Below are positions 26,974 to 36,546 of a stretch of DNA of 64,000 bases, piece by piece; positions within the stretch are counted from its first letter, which is position 1, and each line of letters starts with the position of its first letter. Made by a program: the position numbers and the translations under genes. The stretch is from Phenylobacterium sp. J426 (GTDB lineage Bacteria > Pseudomonadota > Alphaproteobacteria > Caulobacterales > Caulobacteraceae), in contig NZ_JAJOMY010000001.1 of the NCBI RefSeq assembly GCF_024699945.1, positions 372,001 to 436,000 on the forward strand, written 5' to 3'. Below the pieces are notes generated by a model that ran no database searches, was not told the DNA's origin, and saw nothing but the letters and a program-made list of their open reading frames with translations.

Positions 26974-28132
26974 ACGACGGCAGCCAGCCTGAACACCCTC
27001 GCGCATCATCTGGCCCATCCCGAGATCACGATCGAGGCCCATACCAAGGCCCGCCAGATCGAACTGGCCCAAGCCCTGCCGCCGACCCGGGTCTATCTCG
27101 ACACCAAGTTCTGGCTCATTGCGCGGGACGTCGTCCGGGGCGTCCGGACCGAGGCCGTCGATGTCGCGTTCGTCGACCGCCTGGCCGCACGGGTCGCCGC
27201 GCGCGAGGTGTTCTGCCCGATCAGCGAGACGGTGTTCCTCGAACTGATGAAGCAGTCCGACCGCACGTCGCGCCGCGCGACGGCGGAGTTGGTCGATGCG
27301 TGGAGCGCCCGCGCCACCTTGATCCCGGCCCAGACGCGCATCGCGACCGAGATCGCCCACTTCTTCCACGCCGTGCGCTATCCGGGCCACGTGCATCCGC
27401 TGGACGACCTGGTCTGGTCAAAGCTCAGCTACGTGATGGGGTTCGTGCATCCGTCGAAGACGCCTTTCGACGCCGCGACCGAACTTGCCCTGCAGAAGGC
27501 GTTTCTGGATCACATGTGGGACCGGCCGCTGGTCGAAATCGTCGACCACCTGGCCGGCGTGGACGCCGACGCCTTCGACATCGACCACGTCGCGCTGGCC
27601 CAAACCCTGAACGACGGCGTGGCGGCGCATGCGCACACCATCGACGGCTTCTCGGCGGCCTATGAGGAAGAGGTGCGCGGCGTCGTCGATCTGCTGGGCG
27701 ACGTGGCGCTCGACGTCATGGCCGGCATGGCCGCGAAGGAAGGGATCGCCGGGCCGCTGCCGGCCGACCGGCCGGGCCAGGTTAACATGCTCAAGAACCT
27801 GCTGGTGGCCATGCTGAAGGCCCCCCGAACCTCGGCGCACCCTCCGGACGGCGCATGTGCTGGCGACGCTGCATGCCGCCGTGCGCGCCAACAAGGGCCG
27901 GAAGTTCAAGCCCAACGACCTGCCGGATTTCGATCACGCGGCCGCCGCCGTGGGCTATTGCGACGCCTTCTTCACCGATCACAAGCTCTGCAAGCTGCTC
28001 ACGCTTCCGCCGGTTGGGCTCGACACCGCCTTCGTTTGTCGGGTGATGTCGGATGTCGGCGATGCGGTCGACTGGCTAGGCGTCCTGCCGCACGCCGACC
28101 GCACGCCCAAGGACAGCGCGGCCAGGGCCTGA
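26974..28132 (+). CDS. PIN-like domain protein, third gene of the TcmP cluster, frameshifted
   Basis: The reading follows the TcmP stop in the same frame, but no ATG, GTG or TTG precedes the first protein-like residues, so the start is uncertain. RVYLDTKFWLIARD (first Asp), CPISETVFLELMKQ (Glu) and, after a frameshift, GYCDAFFTDHKLCKLL (late Asp pair) match the acidic pattern of PIN-like nucleases. The break is six C at 27821-27826; five would join MLKAP to EPRRTLRTAHVLATL. Length about 380 residues, much longer than a VapC toxin, so a larger PIN-like class. Likely co-transcribed with DUF5131 and tcmP. Confidence 0.6.
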
Positions 28133-28134
28133 CG

Positions 28135-29698
28135 TCAGCCCTCGATCGCGGAGCCGGCGAGTGCGGAGGCGTCGAGCTCCACGAGGTTTTCCGGGTTGAT
28201 CACCACGTGCAGGCCGTGCCGCGCGGCGAGGTCCTCGGCGTAGTCCTGCAGGTCCGCCACCGCCGGGCGCACGTCGAGCGGATCGAAGCTCGTCGACCGA
28301 TACTCCTCAGTGTGGTCCGCGGCGGCCTTGAGCGTCACATTGAGCGCGTAGCTGACCGACGCTCCGGCCAGGCTGGCCGTGTTGATGTAGATGGCGTTCA
28401 CGGGCTCGGCCGGCTCGCCGATGTCGCGTCTGTCGAAGGCGAACCAGGCGGTGGGGGGCGTCGCTGGAGAGGTCGGCCGCCAGGGCCACGCCGCGCGCCT
28501 CCCATAGGTCCTGCAGCGAAAAGGCGCCGCCGGGCGGTACGCCGGCCAAGGCCAAGAGCCGCTCCCAGGCTTCCAGGGCGCGGCTCCAGGCCGGGAGCAG
28601 CTGGAGATAGGGACCGTCTAGCCTTGAGCTCATCGGCAGGGTGACGGCCGCCGCTACGGACATCGACGGCGTCAGGACGATCACGCCGTCGCCGCGCGCC
28701 AGATAGCCAAGGCCGCGGAGCAACTGGATCCAGGCGCGCAAGGTCCGAGGCGTCGAGTCGAAGCTGGCCGTCGTGTTGAAGGTGGCGGCGCCGGCGCTCA
28801 GCTTCAGCGTGAAATCGGGATGGCGGATGAGCAGCCAGGTTCCTTCGCCCGCCGACGCCGGCAAGCCGGCGAGCATCTCCGTGTCGAACACTGCGGCCGG
28901 CGACAAGCCCGCCCCCTCGAATGGACACCGTGCAGCGGCCGACGCTCGGCGGTTCGATGCGCAACTCCTCGAGACCGTCCAGCACCGCGCCCACATAAGG
29001 CAGCCGAATGCCGAACCGCGTGTCGAAGGCCCGTAGCTGCTCCGGCTTGAGCGGCCGAAGACCGAGGACGACGTCACTGAGGTGATCGGCGCTTTCGACC
29101 CAGAACAGCGCTTCGGCCTCAAGGCCGCCGTCTTCGTAGCCAAGCTCTTCGAGCTGGCGCTGCTTTTCGATCCCGTAGGCCGCCCGGTCCTCCCCGCAGG
29201 CGCGCCGCAACGCCTCGGCGAGGCCTTCGGGCGACGGGGCGAACCGCACGCCGAATTTGGCAGGGTCGAAGGTCAGGGTGAGATTGTTTAGGTCGGATCG
29301 ACCTTGAGCGTGGGCGGTCCGCAGCCGATGCAGGACCCGTTCAAGGGCGGGGCCCAGCAGGTGGATGAGGTAGCCGGTGCGTGCTTCGCCGTCGGGGGTC
29401 AGGCGAAGCACGACGACGAAGGAGGGACGAGGGTCCTTGGCCAATCGCTCAACGGCTGAGAGGCTCAGCTTCACCGGGCCGCCTCGCGCCGTGGATTTCA
29501 GCTGCGCGAGGCAGGCGGTCGGCAATCGCGCGTCGAGGGGCCGGTGTCGGGGCCCGACATCGGGAACTCGACGACAAAGTCCCAGCCCGTTCGGTCCCGG
29601 TTGCTCTTGTTGCAAGTCAGGCCGGCGCGGACGCACAGATGGGCGAAGAGGGTCTCGCCGGCTTCGCCCAGCTCATCCGATGTCAGTTCCTGCGACAT
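28135..29698 (-). CDS. PD-(D/E)XK-like (DUF4365-type) protein with C-terminal domain, three frameshifts
   Basis: Starts MSQELTSDELGEAGETLF (29698; an upstream ATG at 29812 adds 38 residues). GE..G, then RTGWDFVVEFP and CLAQLKST give the E, D and Q-x-K pattern of DUF4365-like nuclease domains. Three indels interrupt the rest: near G4 29537-29540, C5 28912-28916 and G6 28453-28458. Bridging them gives about 520 residues ending EPVNAIYINTASLAGASVSY and INPENLVELDASALAG. It runs convergently into the PIN-like gene with two bases between stops, and lies downstream of traA on the same strand. Confidence 0.6.
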
Positions 29699-29842
29699 GC
29701 CCCAAGCTAGCTGGCCGCAGGGTCGACCGCCTAGGCCCTCGGCGAACGCGGCGCGCCATGGCGCGCCGCGGTCGAGTAGCTGAAGGACTTGTTCAATGTC
29801 CCTCCCGGCCATAAATGCCAGTGGCCGTCTGCCTAGCCGTGC

Positions 29843-32326
29843 TCAGCGACCCCGATCCAATCCCCGCTCGCGCCCGACCGACCGGGCCAGTTCGTCAGCC
29901 AGCCCGCGCTGCGGTCCGCTCCGGTCGATGCCAAGTTCGCTCCGCCGACGCGCCAGCGCCTGCCGCAGCTCAGGATCCCGATGCAGCTGCGTCGCGAGGC
30001 GATGGAAGTCGCGCTCGACAGCCCGGCGAGCGAAAATGTCGCCACCGGCCTTTGCCGATCGGCTCTTTGCGTCAGTCCAATCGGCGATGAACCGGTCGGC
30101 GCGCCGCGTGATCGGATCCGTGCCGCTGACGCCGCGACGCGCCGCGAAGCCGTCGCTGTAGTCGAGCGTGGTGTCCTTGGGCCGCTCGCGGCTGAGCGTC
30201 GCCGCCAGCTCCGAGCGGCTGCGGAAGTCTTCACGTGCATAGTGCAGCGTCGCCTCGGAGCGATGCCGCGTCATCCCGACGTAGGTGGCGTGTCGATCGA
30301 GGCCGCTCGTCGCCAACAGGTGCGTCCGGTCGACGGTGACGCCCTGGCTCTTGTGGATGGTGGCGGCGTAGCCGTGATCGACGTGGGCGTATTCATGCGT
30401 CGAGAAGGCGACCTGGCGTGCGCCCGGCCCGTCGAGACGCACCGAAATCGTGCTGCCCTCCACGCGCTCGACCACGCCGAGGGAGCCGTTCTTCACGCCA
30501 AGGGAGCGCTCGTTGCGCAGGAACATGATCCGGTCGCCAGCGGCGAACGCCCGCTCGCCGCGCTCTGTTTGCACGACCTGGTCTTCGCCGAGGCGGCCGC
30601 TGTCCCTGAGCCGCTGCCGCGCGAGACCGTTCAGTTCGGCGACGTCGGTCCGGGTGTGCGCCAGCATGATCTGTCGGTCCGCTGGGTTGGCGAGCCGCGC
30701 CTCATTCCACTGCTCGACGAGGCCGGCGCGCGCATCAGCTCGCGTGGCGTGCTCGACCACCGACCCTTGCGCCGCGTAGCGATCAAGCGCCTGCGAGGTC
30801 CGGCCCGTGGCGAACTCCCGCGTCGCCTGCCGCTGCCAATCAGCAGTCTGCCGGCGGACCTCCGTGATCTCCGCGGCGCCATGCCGTTCGGCCAGTGCGC
30901 GGAAGGCCGCGCCGGCCTCAATAGCCTGCAACTGCTCGACGTCGCCGACCAGGACGACCTTGGCGCCCGCCTGCTCCGCATGCCCGAGCACGCGCTCCAT
31001 CTGCCGGGAACCCACCATGCCGGCTTCGTCGATCACCAGCACGTCGTTCGGGCCCAGCCGGTCCCGGTCGTTCGCCCAGCTGTGTTCGAGGCTGGCAAGC
31101 GTTCGCGACCTGATGCCGGAGCTGCCTTCCAGGCTCTCGGCCGCGATGCCAGAGAGCGCCGCGCCGCGGACGTTCAGGCCGTCGGCTTCCCACGCCTCGC
31201 GCGCCGCGCCGAGCATGGCGCTCTTGCCGGAGCCGGCGTAGCCGACGACCAGCGAGAGATCGCCGCCGCCGGTGACATGCGCCAAGGCCTCGGACTGCTC
31301 CCGCCCGAGGGTGGCGGCGCGCCCGCCATCTTCTTGCGGGCGGACCGCAAGATCCTTGCGGGTGGCGAGCCGTTCGGCGGCGTCTTCCAGCCGCTGTTCG
31401 ACAGCTAGCATCTCCCGCGTGGTGAAACGCTCGCGACCCCCGCCGTCCTTGCCGAGGGCCACTATCTCCGGCGACGTCCGCATCGCCGAAAGCGCGCGCT
31501 GGAACTGCTCGGCGTCATCCGTGTGCCGGTGCGCGAAGCGCATCAGGTCGTGGTCGGTGAAGGTGCTCTGCTGGCGGGTGATGGCGTTCAGCCCGACCGA
31601 CGGGTTCGCCGCCAGGACCTCGCCGTTGCGACGCGCGATCTCGCGATGCTCGGCGAGCCGCTCCGCCGCCTCGCCGCGGTCCCCACGGCCGGACGCGGCG
31701 GCGCCGATCTTGTTCTGCGGCTCGAGGTCGATCCCCTGGTCCTTCAGGCTGCGGTGATCGATGGCGGCGTCAATGTCGAGTTCGGCGAGGCGCGCATTCA
31801 CATGCTCGGCCCAGGCCTCGCGCCAGTGCGAGAGCAGCTCGGTGCGGTTCCAGTCCCGCGCCTTCTGCCCAAACCCGTCGCCTTCCACCTGGCGCATCGA
31901 GAGCATGACGTGGGCGTGCGGCTTGGGCGTGCCGTCCTCCGCCATGTCCCAATGCACATTGAGGTCGGCGACCATGCCGCGATCGACGAACTCGCGCTGC
32001 ACGAAGTCACGCGCCAGGCGCACGCCTTCGGCCTGATTCATCTCGCGGGGAATGGCGAACTCGACCTCGCGGGCGAGCTGCGCATCCTTGCGCGCTTCGC
32101 CGGCCTCGACCGCGTTCCAGAGCGTTTCGCGATCGCGCCACTGCTCCGGTGCGCCGTCCGGCAGCATGACCTCGGAATGGACGACGCCGGCCTTGTTGCT
32201 GAAGTCGTGCGGGCGGGCGAGCCGCTCGTCGTTCAGGCGCGACGCCGAACGGTACGCAGCGGCGGCCACCGCGCTGGAGCCGTTGGCGCGGCTGATCACC
32301 TTCGCCGAGAAGTGATAGATCGCCAT
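29843..32326 (-). CDS. traA: Ti-type conjugative relaxase/helicase TraA
   Basis: 827 residues, uninterrupted. The N-terminal MobA/MobL relaxase (MAIYHFSAKVISRANGSSAVAAAAYRS) has the HAH metal triad in KPHAHVMLSMR. The C-terminal helicase has Walker A VGYAGSGKSAM, Walker B VLVIDEAGMVGS, and YAATIHKSQGVTVDR (motif VI region). This is the MOBQ-type TraA of Agrobacterium Ti plasmids, somewhat shorter than the roughly 1100-residue Ti version. It nicks and unwinds at oriT, which should lie in the divergent gap to traC. Confidence 0.93.
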   Translation of the reverse strand: MAIYHFSAKVISRANGSSAVAAAAYRSASRLNDERLARPHDFSNKAGVVHSEVMLPDGAPEQWRDRETLWNAVEAGEARKDAQLAREVEFAIPREMNQAEGVRLARDFVQREFVDRGMVADLNVHWDMAEDGTPKPHAHVMLSMRQVEGDGFGQKARDWNRTELLSHWREAWAEHVNARLAELDIDAAIDHRSLKDQGIDLEPQNKIGAAASGRGDRGEAAERLAEHREIARRNGEVLAANPSVGLNAITRQQSTFTDHDLMRFAHRHTDDAEQFQRALSAMRTSPEIVALGKDGGGRERFTTREMLAVEQRLEDAAERLATRKDLAVRPQEDGGRAATLGREQSEALAHVTGGGDLSLVVGYAGSGKSAMLGAAREAWEADGLNVRGAALSGIAAESLEGSSGIRSRTLASLEHSWANDRDRLGPNDVLVIDEAGMVGSRQMERVLGHAEQAGAKVVLVGDVEQLQAIEAGAAFRALAERHGAAEITEVRRQTADWQRQATREFATGRTSQALDRYAAQGSVVEHATRADARAGLVEQWNEARLANPADRQIMLAHTRTDVAELNGLARQRLRDSGRLGEDQVVQTERGERAFAAGDRIMFLRNERSLGVKNGSLGVVERVEGSTISVRLDGPGARQVAFSTHEYAHVDHGYAATIHKSQGVTVDRTHLLATSGLDRHATYVGMTRHRSEATLHYAREDFRSRSELAATLSRERPKDTTLDYSDGFAARRGVSGTDPITRRADRFIADWTDAKSRSAKAGGDIFARRAVERDFHRLATQLHRDPELRQALARRRSELGIDRSGPQRGLADELARSVGRERGLDRGR

Positions 32327-32340
32327 GACGGCGTCACTCC

Positions 32341-32385
32341 GCAGCCGACGTCGGTCACGACGTATAAGCGCGCACTCAGACCTGC
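32341..32385. other. Putative oriT / nic region
   Basis: The 166-base gap between divergent traA and traC is where Ti-type elements carry oriT. Read on the minus strand, 32357-32372 gives GAGTGCGCGCTTATACGTCG-like sequence, resembling the Ti/RSF1010-class nic box as I remember it, next to a GACGTCGGTC-ACGACGT imperfect inverted repeat (32347-32363). No alignment was run. Confidence 0.5.
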
Positions 32386-32492
32386 GGCCGTTCGTGACTG
32401 GCGGGGCATTGCAGCATCGCCCACTTGGCGGACGAACTCAACCTGAGCTAGCATGTTGTCGGGGGCGCATCCGCTTGAAGGAGCGTACCTGC

Positions 32493-32776
32493 ATGCGCAA
32501 ACCTCGCGACATCGACGCCGAACTGAAGGCTCTGGCTGACAAGGCGAAGGGCCTGAAGGCGCGGAAGATCACCCAGCTCGGCGAGCTCGTCGCCGCCACC
32601 GGCGCCGACAGCCTCGACATCGACCCTTGGCCGGCGTCCTGCTCAGCGCCGCCGAAGAGAAAGACGCGTCCGCGAAGGAGGCGTGGCGCCGCAAGGGCGC
32701 GGCCTTCTTTCAACGCGCACGCCGGAGCGGCGCGTCGCGCAACGGATCTGAGGAACACGCTCGGGGCGCTCCGTAG
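32493..32776 (+). CDS. traC: Conjugal transfer protein TraC (Ti-type), frameshifted
   Basis: Starts MRKPRDIDAELKALADKAKG with GAAGGAGCG as ribosome site. The first 45 residues fit TraC of Ti-type systems (KARKITQLGELVAATGAD). At 32624-32626 one base seems missing: CCC, where CCCC would give DPLAGVLLSAAEEKDASAKE and then WRRKGAAFFQRARRS, the expected C-terminal half. Stop near 32774. TraC is a small DNA-processing accessory of the relaxosome. Confidence 0.7.
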
Positions 32777-32840
32777 CAACGCCGCCGCCGTTCGGCGGGC
32801 GGAAGCCTACCGGGCGCGCACAGACACGCGGAGCTGGGTC

Positions 32841-33089
32841 GTGGAAAGACGCGAACGCACCCATCGGCTGATCGAACTCGGCGGCCTGGTCCAGAAGTCA
32901 GGCCTGGCCGATGCCGTGGACGACGACCGGGCGACACTCTACGGCGCTCTGTTGGCGCTCGCTGAGACGCTGTCTCCGGCCGACCGCCAGGCCACGCTAG
33001 CGCTCTGGCGCCGTCGTGGGCAGCGGGCCTTCGAGGCCGAGCAGGACGCGAAGAAGGCGGCGGCCGACGCACCGGCGGTGTCGCCGTGA
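32841..33089 (+). CDS. traD: Conjugal transfer protein TraD (Ti-type)
   Basis: 82 residues from the likely GTG start at 32841. RTHRLIELGGLVQKSGLADAVDDDRATLYGALLALAE is the typical core of Ti-type TraD, a small protein between TraC and TraG. The frame is also open upstream, so the start is a judgement from homologue length. Its stop overlaps the traG start (ATGA-like overlap, 33086-33089). Confidence 0.75.
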   Translation: MERRERTHRLIELGGLVQKSGLADAVDDDRATLYGALLALAETLSPADRQATLALWRRRGQRAFEAEQDAKKAAADAPAVSP

Positions 33090-34791
33090 TCGGCCGCTAC
33101 ATTCTCTGCGTCGTCTTCGTCATCTGGGGCTTGGTCCTCGGCCAGATTGCGGGCGGCCTCGCGGGCTGGTTCATCGACGAGGTGATGGGGGCCGGCGACA
33201 TCTGGCGGCGCGTGTCGATCTTCTGCGGCAGTCTCCTCGGCGGCGTCATCGCCTTCGGCAACTGGCGCCTCCGCTACGAACGTGTGAACGACACCGTGCA
33301 CGGCTCGGCGCAGTTCGCGTCGGACAAGCGCGTCCGCCAGACCCTGCGGCGCGACCGCGGCCTCATCGTTGGCCGCGAAAACCGGCGCGGCGGCGGGCTC
33401 CTACGCCACGATGCGCCGGGGCATCTGCTCACCATCGCGCCCACCCGGTCAGGCAAGGGCGTGGGCGCGATCATCCCCAATCTGCTGGCCTGCGATCGCT
33501 CTGTCTTCTGCCTCGACCCGAAGGGCGAGAACACTGGCGTCACCTACGACCGGCGCCGCCAGTTCGGTCCCGTCCATGTGCTCGACCCGTTCGGGGTCAC
33601 GGGCATGCCACAGGCCCGCTACAATCCGATGGACGTTCTCGATCCCGATAACCCGGACCTCGCCGAAGACGCCGCCGTTCTGGCAGACGCGCTCGTCTAC
33701 GATCCGCCGGCGCATCTCGGCGAAGCGCACTGGAACGAAGAGGCCAAGGCGCTGATCGCCGGCTTGATGCTGCACGTGGCCTGCAGCCGCCCGAAGCCGG
33801 AGCGCACGCTGGCGACCGTTCGCGACCTGTTAAGCGGCAGCCCCGACGAGTTCGACGCGACGCTGGCCGAAATGCAGAAGAGCACGAGCGCTGGCGGCCT
33901 CGTCCGCCGCGCCGCCAACCGCCACCTGTCAAAGAGCGACCGCGAGGCGGCGGGCGTGCTCTCGTCGGCGCAGCGGCACACCCACTTCCTCGACAGCGCC
34001 CGGCTGAACGCCGCCATGGCGGGCAGCGACTTCCGCTTCTCAGACCTGAAAACCTCCTGGTGCACCGTGTTCCTGGTGCTGCCGCCGGACCGCATCGACA
34101 CCTACGCCCGGTGGCTCCGGCTGCTGGTGGCGCAGGGCCTGCGCGAACTGGCGCGCACGCCGGCCGAGGAAGGACCGCCGGTGCTCTTCCTGCTGGACGA
34201 GTTCGCCACGCTCGGACGGCTCGAGCCCATCGAGCGCGCGTTCGGCCTGATGGCCGGCTATGGCGTCCAGCTCTGGCCGATCCTGCAGGACATGCATCAG
34301 CTGTGGGCGCCTATGGCGAGCGCGCCGGCACCTTCCTCTCCAACGCCAGTCTGCTGCAGGTCTTCAACGTCGCCGACTACGACACCGCCGAGTGGATCTC
34401 GAAGTCGCTGGGCGCCACCACCGTGGCGTATGAGACGTCCGGCACATCCGTCTCGCGCGCCCCAAACCAGTTCTTCAGCACCCATGGGTCGTCGACCAGC
34501 ACGCACCTGGCCCGCCGCGAGCTGATGACCCCCGACGAGGTGATGCGCCTGCATCCGTCGCTGGAAATCCTGCTGCGGCCCGGCGAGGCGCCGGTCGTGG
34601 CGCAGAAGGTCCGCTACTACGCCGACCCGGAGTTCCAGGGCCTGTTCACGGTGGCGACGCCTCAGACGCGGGCGATGCGGATCGCCGCGCGGGCGGCCGA
34701 CGCGCCGCAGCTTTCGGAGCCGGAGCCTTCGCCGACGGCGCCGGGCCTGGCCGCCTCGGCCCGGCCGCCGGACGCGCCGCCGCCTTCCTGA
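33086..34791 (+). CDS. traG: Type IV coupling protein TraG, frameshifted
   Basis: VirD4/TraG family: two N-terminal membrane helices (YILCVVFVIWGLVLGQIAGG and a second about 45-65), Walker A APTRSGKGVGA, Walker B VLFLLDEFATLG, and LQDMHQL. Near 34300-34305 a base appears missing; the next frame continues as GAYGERAGTFLSNASLLQVFNV, the family sequence, through LMTPDEVMRLHP to a Pro/Ala-rich tail. Full product about 568 residues. It brings the relaxase-DNA complex to the mating channel; the channel genes are not in the window. The 3' end overlaps the integrase gene antisense. Confidence 0.85.
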
Positions 34792-35998
34792 CGTTCACCG
34801 CGGCGGCGTCGATCGTGCCGGCGATGTGCGAGGCGTAGAACTTCTCGATCATCTCCACGCTGGTGCGGCAGTTCTTCGCGATCTGGTAGATGTCGGCGCC
34901 TTCCATCAGCCGCAGGCAGATGTAGGTGTGCCGCAGGCTGTAGGCGGTCCGGACATTGCCCTCCCGGTCGTGCTTGAGATCGAGCTCCGCCAGGACGGCG
35001 TTGAAGAGCTGCCGCTGCACCTTTCCGAAGATCAGGTCGGCCTGGGCCGGCGCGCCGCGCTTGGCCAGCCGCTCGAAGGGCAGCACCGCGCCCGGCATGC
35101 TCTTGCAGAAGCCGACCCCACGCTTCCCCCGCACCTCGATCTGCAGGATGCGTTCACCGCTGCCGGTATCGGAGATGACGCTGACGTCCCTGAACTGCAG
35201 CCGCGAGGCCTCGTCGGGCCTGAGGCCGGTGTTCGCCATGAACAGAACGTAGTCGTGCAGCTTCTCCGATTGCGCCCGCCAGCGTTCTTTCCTGGGCGTC
35301 CGGGCCCGCTCCCGCGTGGCCTCGTAAAGCCGCTTGTATTCCTCGGGCGAGAACCAGGCCCGGTGCGAGATCTTGCCGGACTGGCGGTAGGGGGCGCTCA
35401 TGTCCGGCAAGGCATGGATCCAGCCCTGCCGGTTCGCCCACTTCAGGATCTGCCGAAGCGTCACCAACTCCTGGTGCAGGGTGCTCTTGGCCGGCGGCCG
35501 CCACGCCTTGGCCGCGTCGCCGTCCGGCGGGGTCATGCGGCTGACGCGGTAGGCCTGGATGCGGCCCGCGGTCATGCGGTGCAGCGGCGCCCTTCCGAAG
35601 AAGGGCTCCAGCCGCAGGCGCACGTGTCGGGCCTTGCCCTCCACATAGACGGCGTTGCGCTCGCCGAAGGTCAGGACCTGGTACTCGGCGAGGAATCCCT
35701 CGGCGGCCTCCTTGAAGGTGTGGCTCCGCCCACGCGGGGCCGGCAGGCGTGCTTGGCGCAAGCGAGCTTCCTCGGCGGCGACGATCTCGCCGCCGCGACT
35801 GCGGACCCGATGCTCCGTGTAGACGTCCATGTACCAGTCGCGGGCGAAGTCCATGGCCGCCGCGAGGTTCTCCTCTCGGGTGGACTGGCGATGGTTGCGG
35901 CTGCCGAGGTAGGTCGAGCACTGCCAGTACCGGCTGTTGGCCCGCCGGTAGACATGGACCTTCCCGTCCAGGAGCGTGTGTTGCTCCTCATCGGCCAT
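34646..35998 (-). CDS. Tyrosine recombinase/integrase
   Basis: 450 residues from ATG 35998. A core-binding domain (SHTFKEAAEGFLAEYQVLTFGERN) is followed by a catalytic domain with Arg in NTGLRPDEASRLQFRD, Lys near VRGKRGVGFCKS, the box II SLRHTYICLRLMEG and the nucleophile Tyr in IEKFYASHI. The last 45 residues are Ala/Pro/Arg-rich and overlap the 3' end of traG by 146 bases on the opposite strand. It may integrate this island or a sub-element; it is about 15 kb from the tRNA scar, farther than usual. Confidence 0.88.
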   Translation of the reverse strand: MADEEQHTLLDGKVHVYRRANSRYWQCSTYLGSRNHRQSTREENLAAAMDFARDWYMDVYTEHRVRSRGGEIVAAEEARLRQARLPAPRGRSHTFKEAAEGFLAEYQVLTFGERNAVYVEGKARHVRLRLEPFFGRAPLHRMTAGRIQAYRVSRMTPPDGDAAKAWRPPAKSTLHQELVTLRQILKWANRQGWIHALPDMSAPYRQSGKISHRAWFSPEEYKRLYEATRERARTPRKERWRAQSEKLHDYVLFMANTGLRPDEASRLQFRDVSVISDTGSGERILQIEVRGKRGVGFCKSMPGAVLPFERLAKRGAPAQADLIFGKVQRQLFNAVLAELDLKHDREGNVRTAYSLRHTYICLRLMEGADIYQIAKNCRTSVEMIEKFYASHIAGTIDAAAVNVRKAAARPAAGPRRPGPAPSAKAPAPKAAARRPPARRSASPASEASPP

Positions 35999-36162
35999 TG
36001 CGCGCCTCCTGCTGGTCGCGCGCCCCCTGCCCAGTCCCATCATCGCCTGATGGGTGCGTTCGGCAAGAGGTAAACCGCCAGGGTTGCAAGCGCTCCGCAG
36101 AACGGCCTTGATCCTCCAGTGGCTAGAGCATGCACGCTCGCCGCGGATTGGGAGGCGGCGAG

Positions 36163-36529
36163 ATGGCGAACCTGAAGACGACGGCGCGGCGGGAAGCCTA
36201 CGAACGCGAGGCCGCGGCCGCGCGCGTGGGATACGCACGGGGCGACCTGCGCGAGGCGTTCCGCCTGGCTGAGCGCGCGCACATCCTGGGCCAGCCGTGG
36301 TTCGACGCCCACAGCTGGACGCACTGGCTGATGCTGAAGATCGGCTGGGCGCCGCCGCGACGCACGCGAGGTGCTGGGCCAGGTGTTGCGCCTTTCGACC
36401 GGCGGGCTGCTGTCGCTGCTGGGATGGCTGCCGCACGGCAACACCGGCGGCGCCGACGTGCCGCCCAAGAAGCCGATGCCGATCCCGGATGACCTGCGCC
36501 CCTACTGCGAAGCGCCCGGCGCGCGCTGA
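36163..36529 (+). CDS. DUF3703 family protein, frameshifted
   Basis: About 122 residues from ATG 36163 with GGGAGG upstream. REAYEREAAAARVGYARGDLREAFRLAERAHILGQ and HSWTHWLMLKIGW match DUF3703, small proteins that co-occur with metal-resistance genes. One extra base near 36349-36356 (GCGCCGCC rather than GCGCGCC) breaks the frame; the other reading continues REVLGQVLRLSTGGLLSLLG and GNTGGADV. The stop codon lies in the loop of a bidirectional hairpin. Function unknown. Confidence 0.75.
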
Positions 36530-36540
36530 GCGCGCCGGGC
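36514..36540. terminator. Bidirectional terminator between DUF3703 and ardC
   Basis: Perfect 11-base GC stem with loop GCTGA, located between two convergent genes (DUF3703 stop in the loop, ardC stop at 36547). Confidence 0.65.
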
Positions 36541-36546
36541 CTCGCC

